Positions 35,482 to 46,484 of a stretch of 64,000 nucleotides of DNA are shown here, in pieces. Location: assembly GCA_947471745.1 (NCBI GenBank), contig CANJKZ010001162.1, positions 62,001-126,000 on the forward strand. Reading direction: 5' to 3'. The stretch comes from Closterium sp. Naga37s-1 (lineage: Eukaryota > Streptophyta > Zygnematophyceae > Desmidiales > Closteriaceae). Numbering within the stretch: position 1 is the first letter of the stretch; every line of letters starts with the position of its first letter. The notes beneath the pieces are model-generated. The model made no database searches. It was not told where the DNA came from and saw nothing but the letters and a program-made list of their open reading frames with translations. The position numbers were made by a program, and so were the translations under genes.

Positions 35482-38053
35482 GAGTAGAGGAGGAGTCACA
35501 GCAGCAGCACGAGAGGGTAGCGCAGGAGTCCCGGTCGCAGCAGCGGGTGCAGCTGCAGCCGCAGCAGGAGAGGGTAGAGGAGGAGTCACGGCCGCACCAG
35601 GAGAGGGTAGAGCAGGAGTCCCGCCCGCAGCAGCAGGTGCAGTTACAGACACAGCAGGAGAGAGTAGAGGAGCAGTCACGGCCGCACCAGGAGAGGGTAG
35701 AGCAGGAGTCCCACCCGCAGCAGCAGGTGCAGTTACAGACGCAGCAGGAGAGAGTAGAGGAGGAGTCACGGCAGCAGCAGGAGAGGGTAGCGCAGGAGTC
35801 TCGGTCGCAGCAGCGGGTACAGCTGCAGCCGCAGCAGGAGAGGGCAGAGGCGGAGCCACAGGAGCAGCAGCAGGGGCCGGTACCGTCGCAGCAGACGCCA
35901 GAGGAGGCGGAGCAGCAGCGACTGCGACTACGCGACCTCCCCGACCCAGCACCTGCACGCTTTGTTCGTGGTCCCCTGTCGTCCCCTCCTGTTCCACCAG
36001 TTGAGTCCCTTTCCTCCTCCCAGTGGACTCGTCGTCCTCCCCTCAGTCGTGCTGTGTCTCCACAGCCCCGTCGGTCCCGTTACCGTGCAGACGGTCCGTT
36101 TCACCTTGTTCTCCTCCTGTCCTTCCACAGCCCCCTGAGTCGTCCCTCACTGTGCTTCACGACCCGTTGTCCGACTACCTCCGTGCCTCCCGTCCTGTCG
36201 TCTCCCGTGTTTTGTCCGCGTTGGTCACTCACCCGACTGCACCTCTGTCGTCTGTCTCAGCACTTGTTACCACTGTCTCTGGCTTTGCCTCTTCCCACCG
36301 CCTTGACTACGCCACTCACTTGGTGAGTGGCCCTGCACGTTCTCCGTCCTCTGGGGGTGCTCCTGTCTTTCCCCTGGAGGTCGTAGAGGACAGGCAGTTC
36401 GAGCTTGGTTTTCTTGCGGCCGTTGTTCCTCATCTCTGCGCCATGCTGCTTGCCCCTGAGGGGGATCCAGACGCCCTTGACATCCCGATCCCTCGCACTC
36501 ACGCCGAGGCGGTCTCGGGACCCTGGGCTTCGTACTGGATAGCAGCTGAGGAGGCAGAGATGGCATCTTATAGGTCCACAGGCACTTACGTCGACGCAGT
36601 CCCACCACTTGGGACGAATGTCGTCAGTGGCCGATGGCTCTACAAGGTGAAGCGGCCGCCTGGATCACCACCTGTGTTCAAGGCACGCTATGTTGCGAGA
36701 GGCTTCAGTCAGCGAGAGGGGGTGGACTTCTTCCAGACCTTCGCTCCCACCCCGAAGATGAGTACTCTTCGGGTGTTGCTGCATATTGCAGCCCAGCGCG
36801 ACTACGAGTTGCACTCCTTGGACTTTTCCACCGCGTTCCTTCAGGGGAGCCTGCACGAGCAGATCTGGCTGCGTCGCCCGCCTGGCTTCACTGGCTCTTT
36901 CCCACCTGGGACCCAGTGGCAGCTGCGTCGACCAGTCTACGGCCTGCGTCAGGCCCCACGTGAGTGGCACGACACACTTCGCTCGACCCTTGCAGCTCTT
37001 GACTTCTTTCCGTCGTCTGCTGACCCGTCACTGTTCGTTCGCCGTGGCTCGACCCCGTTCTTTGTCCTGGTCTACGTCGACGACCTAGTGTTCGCCACTC
37101 CCGACCGATGCGCGCTGGCCTCCGTGAAGGAGGAACTGCAGAGGAGACACACTTGCACTGACCTTGGTGAGCTGCAGCACTACCTTGGCCTGCAGATCAC
37201 CAGGGACAGGGCAGCTCGCACCATTACGCTGACTCAGTCGCATATGGTCGAGCAGATCCTCACGCGGTTTCGCTTCCCGTTCTCCAAGGTACAGCTCACC
37301 CCTCTTGGTGTGGATCATGGGCTCACGGCTCCACCTTCGGACGAGTCATTTGAGTCCAGTGGTCCATATCCTGAGCTGGTGGGTTGTCTCATGTACCTGA
37401 TGACCTGTACTCGCCCAGACCTAGCTTACCCTCTTAGCGTCCTTGCGCGCTTTGTTGCGCCTGGGAGACACCGACCTTCCCACTGGCACGCTGCTAAGAG
37501 GGTGGCGAAGTATGTGGCGAGTACATCAGGCATGGGACTTGTCCTTGGAGGGAAGCAGCCAGTTACACTCACAGGTTACTCGGACTCGTCGTGGGCCGAC
37601 GACGCGGAGACGCGTCGGTCTACACAGGGGTACTCCTTTAGCCTCGGGGCAGGTGCTGTTTCGTGGCGGTCGACTCGGGCGTCGTCTGTCGCCGGTTCCA
37701 GCTGTGAGGCAGAGGTGTACGCTGCGGCCATGGCCGCTCAGGAGCTTCGCTGGCTGTCTTTCCTTCTCACCGACCTTGGTGAGCGGCCTCGCTCTCCCCC
37801 AGTCTTGTTCACCGACAACAAGTCTGCTGTCCTGTTGTGTGAGGAGCCCCGACTGGTTGGGAAGGCGAAGCACATCCAGCTTCGTTACTTCCTTCTGCGT
37901 GAGTTGCAGCAGCGTGGACAGGCACTCGTTCGACGTGTGGTCTCTGAGGCCAACACGGCAGATATCTTTACCAAGGCGTTGCCGCCTTGTGACCACCAGC
38001 GTTTCTGCACCCAGCTTGGCCTTGTGCCTGCCCGTCCTCACTTGCTTGCTTAG
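33081..38053 (+). CDS. Copia-3 pol coding region
   Basis: In order: zinc knuckle spaced C-x13-C-x4-H-x4-C (near 33207-33280), protease LSFTLDSGASSCFFRD (33541), HRLGHPSFPRLSRMAR, integrase LHSDRGGEFSS (34375) and SPQQNGVAERR, a Gly/Ala spacer, a Gln/Glu repeat, RT KARYVARGFSQREGVDFF (36681) and YVDDLVFATPD (37074), RNase H TDNKSAVLLCEEPR (37812). Close relative of Copia-1 and -2. About one interruption. Confidence 0.92.
35437..35880 (+). repeat. Gln/Glu-rich coding repeat between integrase and RT of Copia-3
   Basis: A CAG run is followed by units reading QERVEEESRPH and QERVEQESRPQQQVQLQ, about seven times. Periodic, charged, probably coiled coil. It takes the place of the Ala/Gly-rich spacers found at the same point in Copia-1 and Copia-2. 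Confidence 0.85.
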
Positions 38054-38405
38054 AGATGCCTTGTTCTGCATGTCTTGTACTCTTGCATCTCTTTATATTT
38101 GCTATATACCTGCATGTGGACGGGCCTTGTGGCCCCTTGCTTGCTCTCGGAGTGAGTGGTGACTTTGAGCTCCACCCTGAGATTTGTCTTGTTCTTGTAG
38201 ACTGGTCTTGTGACCGTTGCTTGCTCTTGTTGTTTCTACAGGACTTCCGTCACCTAGACTATGGGGGTGTGTCAACATATATTTTATATGTGTTGTTTAG
38301 GTTAGTCTAGGTGTTACGTTTCTACTTACTTGCATGATTAGGGTTTGCTATATCTAGGGTTGTACTTCACATTTTCTATCAATTCATTCTTATCGTAACA
38401 CTGCT

Positions 38406-38497
38406 GACCTGGCTGCTGCTGCTGCTGCTACTACAACTGCCCCTGCTGCTGACCCGGCTGCTGCTGCTGCTACTGCTGCTGCCCCTGCTGATGACTC

Positions 38498-38533
<36 letters not shown>

Positions 38534-41500
38534 CCCGGCCGCTACAAAGAAAGGGGAGAGTGAGAGGAGGAGGGAGAGGGGGGAGGTGGCGCAGCTGAGT
38601 GGGCCGGGGAGGCGGGTGCGGCGAGGTCATAGGCGTCGGCAGAGGAGGACGGAGGGAGTGGAGCGGCAACAGGGGGGAGGAGAGGAGTGGGAGGGAGGAG
38701 AGGTGGGAGGACAGTGTCGGTCCAGGCGAGGGGGCAAGAGGGAGGAGGGAGAGGATCAGGAGGAGGAGTGGAGTAGTAGGGAATGGACTCGTCGAAGACA
38801 ACGTCAATGATGCGGATGAGGCGGTTGGTGGGAGGGTGGAGGAATAGGTAGCCTGGGGAGCTGCGATTGTGCCCGAGGTAGACGCACTCCAGGGCACGGG
38901 GCGCGAGCTTGCCAGCGGCACGAGAGCAATCGGCTGGTGCGATGAGGACGAAGGACTTGCAGCCCCAAACGCGAAGGCCGGCAGCGTCAGGCTTGGCCTT
39001 AGACCAGAGTTCTGTGGGGGAGGAGGGTTGTTGAGGGTGGGAGTGGAGATTGGGAGTGGAGATTGAGGAGGAGGGCAGCATGAAAAAGGGCATGGCTCCA
39101 AAGGGAAGGAGGGGTGGAGGCGTGAGCAATGAGGCAACGTGCGATTTTGGTGATTTCACGAATGCGACTCTGAGCAATGCCATTTTGCTGAGGGGAGTGG
39201 GGGAGGGTGGAGGTTTGCTGAATGCCATGAATTTTGCAGAAGGTGGCGAGGGTGTTGTTGATGAACTCACCCCCACCGTCAGAGTGAAGGCGGCCAATGG
39301 GGCGTTTGAAGTGAGTGCGGAACTGCTCAGCCCAGTTGATGACCACAGTCAGCACTTGGTCTTTGGTGTGAAAGAAAAAGACAGTGGAGTACCGACTGTG
39401 GTCATCGACGAGGACAAGCATGTACCGGTGTCCCTGACGGGAGCGGATGGGATGGGGACCCTAGAGATCCATGTGGACAAGGTCAATGGGAGCGGCAGCA
39501 AAGGTGGGATGGCTGTGATGGGGGGACTGTTTGAACTTGCCATGAATGCATGATGGGCATGGGGGAGCAGGGGAGGAGGGGAGGGGAGGTAAGGTGGGAG
39601 GGAGGCTGTGAAGGAGGCGAGCGGTGACAGTGGTGCGAAGTGTAGCGAAGTTGGGATGGCCGAGTCTGTGATGCAAAATTACTGCTGGGTGGGAGAGGGC
39701 AGTAGAGGAGGAGGGGGGTGGGCTGGGAGATGAGGTGGGGAGGGAGGAGGAGGGGGGTGAAGTAGGGAAGGAGGATACCTGAGGGGGAGGGAGAGAGGGA
39801 GGAGGACAGGTGGAAGTAGCAGCATGAGTGGTAACATGACAGAAAAAGGGACGGGGTGTGCGGAGTGTGTAAAGGCGAGTGCGAGGGCAAAGGGGAATGC
39901 GTAGAAGGAAGCTACCAGAGGCTGTGTGGTAGAGATCACAGTAGGTAGCAAAACCAGGGTAAATGGCGGTAATACCAACACCTTGGAGCTCTCAGTGAGA
40001 GAGGAGGTTGTTGCGAAGGGTAGGGATGTGGAGACCTGTGACCTTACTGGATGGGAAAGCTGTGCAAGGGAGGGTGGAGAGGTGAGTGCATGGGATGGAG
40101 AAGCTGGAGTCAGCACCATGAACCTGGGTGGGAAGTGGAAGGGGGGTGAGGGTGCCAGCGTCTTTGAGTGCAGTTTCCGTGGCCCCACTGTCAAGGACAA
40201 AGTCCAAGGTGGGGGAGGAAGGAGGGGGAGGTGACACGGGTTAATGGAAAGACATCCCATTGATAGCAGAGGGATACATGGAAGCGGCGGATGGTGCAAC
40301 AGCAACATGACCAAAGAAACTGCCCTGAGAGTCAGGGACACTGTGGGGGCAGAGGGGATGGAACCTCACGGGTGGGGAGCAAGGGAGGCATGACTGGCCA
40401 CGGCCGCTGTGCCGAAGGTCATCGGCTGCTGCTGCCACTGTGGCTGAAGGTACTGCGGCGGCTGCTGCTGCTGCTGGAAGAACTGCTGCTGCGGTGGCTG
40501 CTGCGGCTGGAGAAATTGCGGCTACTGCGGCCGAAGAAATTGCAGCTGCTGCAGCTGGAGAAACTGCGGCTACTGCGGCTGGAGAAACTATGGCTGCTGC
40601 TGCTGCGGGAAGTACTGCTGCTGTTGTTGCTGGTGATGCTGAAACTGCTGCAGCTGGGAAGGGGGGGAGGGGGTGAGCAGGCGGAGGTGAGTGGGGAGGA
40701 AGGAGGGGAGGGTCTGAATGTCCACGAGGGAGGGGCGAGGGGTAACATTGGTCCAACGAGGAGGGGTACCAGTGTTGCCGCGGTCAAACCAGGTGTCATC
40801 GAGTGCCTTGAAGCATGTGGCAGGGGGGTGGTTGGTCTGACCACATGACATGCCGGCGTGGGGACCATGACGGCAAACGTACGTGCAGGGGGGAAGAGTC
40901 CCAGGGCGACCACCACGGCTCACAGCTCCACCGGCACCAGAGGAACCTCCAGGAGTGGTACCACCAGGACCACCACCACCACCACGGCCACCACCACCAC
41001 CACCACCTCCGCCCCCTCCACGACCGCCTCCGCCGCTGTTGCGGCCACCCTGGTTGCGCGGCTGTGTGGCATTGAGGGAGGTGGAGGAGGAATGAGTGGT
41101 GGTGGGGTTGACAATGGGGGTGCGGAGCTTGACCTCCGTGTTAATGATCCACTGAGTCACCTCGGTGAGGCCAGCCAAGGGGTTTGCCTCGGTGAAGGCG
41201 TGCAGGCGGGACTCGTAATCTGGCGTGAGGTTGAAGAGCAGACGATGAATCTGAAGGGGCTTGGAAAGGGCAGCCTGGCGAGCGGCAAGGCGATCGGCTA
41301 CCTCCCGCATGCGCCCCACGTAGTCGACTGCGCCTTCGCAGGTGGCGAGGATAATGGAGAAGTACTCCTGGAAGAGAACGTCGACGAAGCTGATGTTGCG
41401 GTGCTCGAACATAGATTGGAGCTTGGTCCAAATCAGGTGGGCTCGCATCTCACGAGCTTGGAAGTGGCGCATGAGGGCATTGGGGAGTGCACCGAGGAGG

Positions 41501-41996
41501 ATGGTGTAGGCGCGGTTGTCGGCAATGGCCCAGGCGATGCTGTTGGGGATGTAGGTCGCCATGGAGGTGTTGTAATCCGCAATCAGCGCCAGGCGAGTGG
41601 CACGCTCCGACGTTGCAAATTCGTGGTTGAGCACAGCAACGTCATGGTTGGCTTTGCGGATGAGGTATTCGCGGCGGTTGTGGAGGAAGGTGGCGTCAGC
41701 AGCAGCCTGAAGCTCGGGGGCAGCGGCCACGTCCAGGTTAGGCTCAGGAGGCGGGGAGCCAGGAGGGGGAGGGAGAGGAGGAGGTTCGCCAGGGTGATTG
41801 GGTGCGGTCGGCTGGAGAGCCTGCGGACGGCGAAGGAGAACGTCAAGGATGCAGTAGGGTCCGGCGAAGGCGTCCTAGAGGACGCGGCGAATGCTGCCGA
41901 CAAACGAGTGCCAATTGATGGCGGAGAGATCTGCAGCTTGTCGACCAAGGAGGCTTCGATGGGAGGGGGGAGAGGGGCAGGAGGGGTGGTAGCCAT
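38406..41996 (-). CDS. Copia-4 gag, protease and integrase region
   Basis: From the right: Gag start near MATTPPAPLPPPIEASLVDK (41996), Gag body with LPNALMRHFQAREMRAHLIW, Gly-rich linker, zinc knuckle C-x13-C-x4-H-x4-C (CTYV...CGQTNHPPATC), Gln-rich stretch, protease LDFVLDSGATETALKDAG, MHHRLGHPNFATLRT, integrase VDDHSRYSTVFFF, LHSDGGGEFINN and SPQQNGIAQSR, and the integrase C-terminal part GLRVWGCKSFV. Continues left of Copia-3 as the RT region. Broken by several interruptions. Confidence 0.87.
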
Positions 41997-42117
41997 GAGG
42001 GGTGGCGGCGGGTGGACCCGCGGCGACCAAGGAGGAGACGACGGCGGGTGGACCCGCGGCGGTAAAGGGGGAGGCGACGGCAGGTGGACCCGCGGCGGCC
42101 AGGGGGGGGGGGGGGGC

Positions 42118-42385
42118 TGCTGCTTAGGGAGTAGGACCCTGAGGGGGGAGGGGGTCTACCGGAGGGGTACCTGGAGCGAGGAAGAGCGGCGGGGGAGGGG
42201 GAGAGGGGCAAAGCGGTAGGGGAAGAGACGGTAAAATGGAACCGACTCGTCAAAGGTGACGTCCTGAGGAGAACTCACCACCTCTGTCAGAGTGCAGACG
42301 CAGGACAGGAAGGTCCTGGTGGAACCGCTCGCGGAGCTGGAGACGGACTACGCGGATCCAAGGGATCAAGACATTAGGGTGTAGT
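42118..42385 (-). mobile_element. Fragment of a Copia-2-like pol inside the Copia-4 leader
   Basis: 42118-42268 resembles the Copia-2 segment near 22980-23110 (integrase C-terminus and spacer). 42270-42385 resembles 23540-23650 (around the integrase core). The two stretches are not adjacent in Copia-2 but directly abut here. Likely a template-switch chimera carried in the Copia-4 leader, or a small remnant of another insertion; no LTR or target-site duplication bounds it. Confidence 0.65.
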
Positions 42386-42574
42386 GTCGGAGGAATATGC
42401 AGGGGGCGACGGGGTCGCGGTGGCGGGATGGACAGGCGATGACGGCGCGGTCACGGCGGGGAGGGTGGATAGTCGCAGTGGTGGGATGCGCAGGCGGCGA
42501 CGCGCAGTCGCGGCGGTGGGAATCAGAGGCGGCGAAGGTGCAGTCGCGGCGGCGTAAATCGCGAGCGACGCAGG

Positions 42575-43992
42575 TGTCAGGAAACTAAAGGAAGGAATGA
42601 AACAAAGAAGAGGGGTTTCACTAGCAGGCAGTTGAGTACATATAGCAAACCCTAAATTGGGCTGTACTCACTATTGAGTACCCACTGCAAGCTAGACAAA
42701 TATAACATTCTGACACACCCCCATAGCCAAAGTGGGGTGTAATCAGCACAATAAGCAAGCAGAGCAATAGTTCACAAATATAAGCAAAGCTAGAGTCAGT
42801 CACAGACGGTAAGTGAGGAGGAGGAGGGAATGTGAGAGGAGTGGACATAGGAGACGACAGGTGAAGCTGCAGATACACGGGCAACAGGAGTGGCGCGCAC
42901 TGTGGCTACCAGAGATTGTAGCCTCCGGACTACTGGAGTAACTGGCTCCGCGGCTAACTCTGAGCGGCAGGAGTATCTGGCGCTGCTGGCGACACGACGG
43001 CTGCCTCTGCCCAACCTCCCCCTAACTGTCCCAAAACTGCCGTTCACACCTCCTGCTGCACCCCTAGCTTCACTCCCACGACACACCCCCCTAGCACCAC
43101 TCCTTCGGCTCCCACACATCCACCCCCCTCAGCGGCAGCTACAGCAGTGGGAGACAGAGGAGGAGGAGGAGCAAGGGACGACTCACACACCCGCCACCCC
43201 CATACCCGCCACCCCGCAGTTGCACGTGGACAGGAGGCGGCACGGGCGGCTCGCAGACTGCAGGGGCGGCACGTGAGCTGCAGGGGCGGCTCACGGGCTG
43301 CAGGAGGGGCAGCGCGCGGGCCCCCCGAGGGCGCCTTGACGGGCAACAGGAGTGGGGGCAGCGCGGGCCCCCGAGGGCGCCATGACGGGCGATGGAAGTG
43401 GGGGCCGCGCGGGCCCCCGATGGCGCCACGACGGGCGACAGGAGTGGGGGCCGCGCGGGCCCCCGATGGCGCCACGACGGGCGACAGGAGTGGGCCGCGC
43501 GCGGGCCCCCGATGGCGCCACGACGGGAGGGGGGGGGGGGGGCGCAAGAGCGTCAAAACCGCCGCACGCCCCGGGGCGCGCGACGGGCAGGGCACCGTCG
43601 CGCGCCACGGGGCGCACGATGGGCAGGGCAGGGTGTCGCGCAGCCACCAGGGTGGCGCGACGGGCAGAAAACCGCCGCGCGCCCCGAGCGCGCGGCGGGA
43701 AGAAGAAAAAATGCCGCGCGCCATGGGCACGCGGCAGGCAGAAAAACGGCGCGCGCCCGAGGCGCGCGATAGGCAGGACAGCAGCAGCGGAAGCTAACGG
43801 TGGGCCCATGCACAGGATCGACCCGGGAGGGTCGACCTGCTCTGATTCCATGTCAGGAAACTAAAGGAAGGAATGAAACAAAGAAGAGGGGTTTCACTAG
43901 CAGGCAGTTGAGTACATATAGCAAACCCTAAATTGGGTTGTACTCACTATTGAGAACCCCACTGCAGGCTAGAAAAATATAACATTCTCACA
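42575..43992 (-). mobile_element. Non-autonomous LTR element nested in the Copia-4 leader
   Basis: LTRs 42575-42715 and 43851-43992 start TGTCAGGAAAC; flanking gcagg and gccgg are probably a target-site duplication with one mismatch. Minus-strand primer site TGGAATCAGAGC adjoins the right LTR; a G-run precedes the left LTR. The interior has GC-rich arrays (46-bp units about 43340-43520) and ends in a conserved ggatcgaccc...gtcgacctgctctga block shared with the element at 6649-8271, so the two form one family. No retroviral domain recognised. Confidence 0.88.
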
Positions 43993-44600
43993 GCCGGTGC
44001 AGTCATGGCGGCGGAAATTGCGGGCGACGGCGGCGCAGTCGTGGCGGCGGGACGTACAGGTGACGATGGGGCAGTCGCGGCGGTTGGATATGCAGGCGGC
44101 GACGTGCAGTCGCGGCGGCGGGTACCATAGGCTGCGACGACGTAGTCGCGGCGGCGGGACGGGCAGGCGGCAACGAGAAGGTCGCGGCGGCGGAAGGGCC
44201 AGGCGGCGACGAAAAGGTCGCGGCGGCTGGGGCAGGCGGCGACGAAAAGGTCGTGGCAGCAGGATCAGAGGGCGGCGACGTAGCGGTCGCGGCGGTGAAA
44301 TCCGCGGGTGGAGAGGCACGGGCGGCGAAATCCGCGGGACACGGCGGCGAAATCCGTGGCGGAATTGCGGTGGTGGAAATTGCGGAGGGGGGGGAGGAAG
44401 GGGGCCGCGGCGGAAAGGCACGGGCGGCAGCGGGGAAGCCGCGGCGGGAAAGCGCCAAGATGGGGAGGGGGGCGGGGATGACGGCAACGGAAAGGTCGCA
44501 GTGGGAAGGGAGGACAACGGCAATGGTGATGTCGCGGCGTGAGGGAAGCGTATGGTGGGCCCTTGGGAAAAACAAACTGGAGGGGGGAGGTAAGGCCTTA
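43993..44600 (-). repeat. Copia-4 leader: GC-rich array
   Basis: Units around gcggcgacgaaaaggtcgcg and gcggcggaaattg; the same motif family continues left of the nested element at 42390-42570, showing that it is one leader split by the insertion. Confidence 0.75.
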
Positions 44601-44631
44601 GAAAAACTTAGCTCTATACCATGTGAAAATT

Positions 44632-44994
44632 GTAAACTGAATCATTAGCTTCATTGGGGAACAAGAAAGCATATATAGGATGCAAGAGAAACTTGGAAGG
44701 GAAGGGGGAAAGTTGGGTGGTTGGGTAGTCTCTATGGCAACTTGCAAGGAGGGGGCACCCAACTTGCAACAAGGACCATGTGATTGTAAGGAGGGGGCAC
44801 CCAACTTGTGGGTTGCAAAGAAGGGGTACCCAACTTGCACTTGGGGGCTCCAACACTTGTGGGTTGGATTGGCACCCCAACTTGCAAGTCTACACCCCAA
44901 AGTTGGGTGTAGGCCTACAAAGCAAGCTACACCCAAAGTTGGGTGTAGCCCCAACCCCTTCTATACTTAGCATGCTATACATACATTTCTAACA
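44632..44994 (-). repeat. Copia-4 5' LTR (right)
   Basis: Pairs with 28231-28602 and is followed by the target-site copy agatc. Confidence 0.92.
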
Positions 44995-45324
44995 AGATCC
45001 TCCCCTTCCAAAGGTTGTTTCTCCTTTTAATTTCGAGTTTCACTTTCAGTGCGACTTTTGAGGCACCTGAGAAGCAGTTTCAATGTGCCTGTCCACTTCA
45101 TCCACACCCCTAAACCGAACCCCCTCCCCAGAGTCTCCATGCACGGCTCAAGTGCTACTACTCTTCTTGGACTGCACAAAACCATTTTGAATCATGTGCC
45201 TTTTGAGATGTCAACAGATCTCTTTCACGGGCAAATCATGTGCTCGACCAATATCAAGTTGGTTTCCGTTCAACACAAGACCTTTCTAAGGGTCTCTCCC
45301 CTTGTATGCAACTGTTGTTATCCC
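44995..45324 (+). other. Flank of Copia-4; possible LRR-gene exon, unassigned
   Basis: After the target-site copy the sequence runs cctccccttccaaagg and then a pyrimidine-rich tract ending ctttcag at 45050, a credible acceptor. Downstream frames read ATFEAPEKQFQCACPLH or PRVSMHGSSATTLLGLHK. They could be extracellular parts of the LRR protein, but I recognise no family and no donor is clear. Confidence 0.25.
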
Positions 45325-45520
45325 CTCACCCATGTCCATCCATTCCCCTTATCGACGTACATCCATTCCCCTCACCCATGTCCATCCATTCCCCTCACCT
45401 ATGTCCATCCATTCCCCTCACCCATGTCCATCCATTCCCCTCCCATGTCCACCCATTCCCGTCACCCATGTCCAACCATTCCCCTCACCCATGTCCAACC
45501 ACTCCCCTCCCATGTGTTAT
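45325..45520. repeat. 24-bp minisatellite
   Basis: About eight imperfect units of ctcacccatgtccatccattcccc. Confidence 0.85.
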
Positions 45521-46224
45521 AGTCACAATAGGCTTGAATGTGCCTAAAACGAAAGATAGAGTGAATAGTAGGATTTCTGAACAGCGGCTTCAAACGTTGA
45601 TAGCGTTCTGATCACAACTCCAAATGACTTGATTCAAAATGGGATTTGGAGCGTCGTAACGTCTTCTACACTAGGCAATTTAGATTGCATAATTTCATTA
45701 AGTATTGATGACGCAACGTTGGTTTGAACGAACGGCACTATGGCAGCCATTGTAGACTTAGAACACAAATTAGAAAGAGTTACGAGTTTGGAATGACTCC
45801 TAGCTCCTACAAACCCCAAGAGCCAAAGTACAGTGATGTGGAACAGTGCCACACTATCCCCAACCACGAAGGGTCTCGAAACTACCCTCCACAAGGGCCT
45901 ACACCAAGAGAAATGTTACACTACACAAAGTAATTTAACTATTCTCACTATCTTGAAGTTTACCTTTTTGGATAGCTTCGAAATCACTTGAATCTTTAAA
46001 CCAAGGCTCTGGTTCTTCAAGATAAATTCTTCCTTGAGTTCTTGGAAGTCTGCTGCGCACACCTGCGACACGCCGAACGTTCCACACACGACAAAATAGA
46101 AAACCGCACACGACACGCAAACGACGACGTGACACGCGACTAGCGATAACTCGCTATTGACTCGACACACACATTCAAAATCATGCCTCGTCATTCACAC
46201 ACTATTGTAAGCATGAAATATATA
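45521..46224. other. AT-rich stretch, no recognised gene
   Basis: On the minus strand a stretch near 45955-46058 is flanked by gcgcag and gtaaac and is open in two frames, which would suit a small exon, but no family is recognised. RAR1 CHORD-II would be expected on this strand and is not seen. Confidence 0.4.
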
Positions 46225-46484
46225 TTAAGTGCACCTTGCTGTGCACTATGATCAGAGCAGAAAAATCCCTGAGAGCACTGATTGCTTGCTGTGTACTGGC
46301 ATCAGGATCACATGCACCAGCCCAGCAGCACGTCCCCACGTCACCTTGCCGTGCACTGTGATCACAGCAGAAGAAGCCCTAAGCGCATCAATTGCATGCT
46401 GCCTGCTGCTGCCACTCAAGAGCCACCTGATGCACTGGGATTATGATTGCATGCACCAGCACAACACATGCCCATGTCACTCAC
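46225..46484 (-). pseudogene. Two extra copies of the 3' end of RAR1 exon 3
   Basis: Segments near 46235-46300 and 46340-46420 repeat the end of exon 3, each followed by a donor-like GT (caag|gtgcac and caag|gtgacg versus the authentic caag|gtgagt). The copy nearest 46235 still reads CSQGFFCSDHSAQQG; the middle copy has stops in that frame. Both lie downstream of the authentic donor, so they would be intronic or alternative ends. Confidence 0.7.

Larger units (their letters stand above)
31342..38400 (+). mobile_element. Copia-3, young Ty1/copia element nested in Copia-4
   Basis: 131-bp LTRs at 31342-31472 and 38270-38400 start TGTCAACATA and end TCGTAACA; one difference by eye. Target-site duplication ctgct (31337-31341, 38401-38405) is perfect and lies in a CTG-rich tract of Copia-4. 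Primer site TGGTATAGAGC follows the 5' LTR; the G-run atgggggtg precedes the 3' LTR. Recognised parts: LTR, two leader arrays, zinc knuckle, protease, integrase, a Gln/Glu-rich repeat spacer, RT, RNase H, LTR. The pol part is close to whole with about one interruption. I do not recognise a capsid-type Gag domain. Confidence 0.94.
28231..44994 (-). mobile_element. Copia-4, Ty1/copia element containing two younger insertions
   Basis: LTRs 28231-28602 (372 bp) and 44632-44994 (363 bp) start TGTGAAAATTG and end TTTCTAACA; they differ at a good number of positions, so this is the oldest of the four Copia copies. Target-site duplication agatc (28226-28230, 44995-44999) is perfect. Minus-strand primer site TGGTATAGAGC adjoins the right LTR. 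Nested inside are Copia-3 (31342-38400) and a non-autonomous LTR element (42575-43992). Parts from the right: LTR, leader, Gag, zinc knuckle, protease, integrase, RT, RNase H, LTR. Broken, with several interruptions and an internal duplication. Confidence 0.93.

Noticed and set aside
38550-41730. Several plus-strand ORFs opposite the Copia-4 gag and integrase
   Set aside because: They are antisense readings of conserved minus-strand retroelement domains.
45640-46195. Minus-strand frames that might code a further RAR1 or unknown exon
   Set aside because: No CHORD-II residues (HPGP, FHD, WxCC) appear, and the candidate splice sites are weak.
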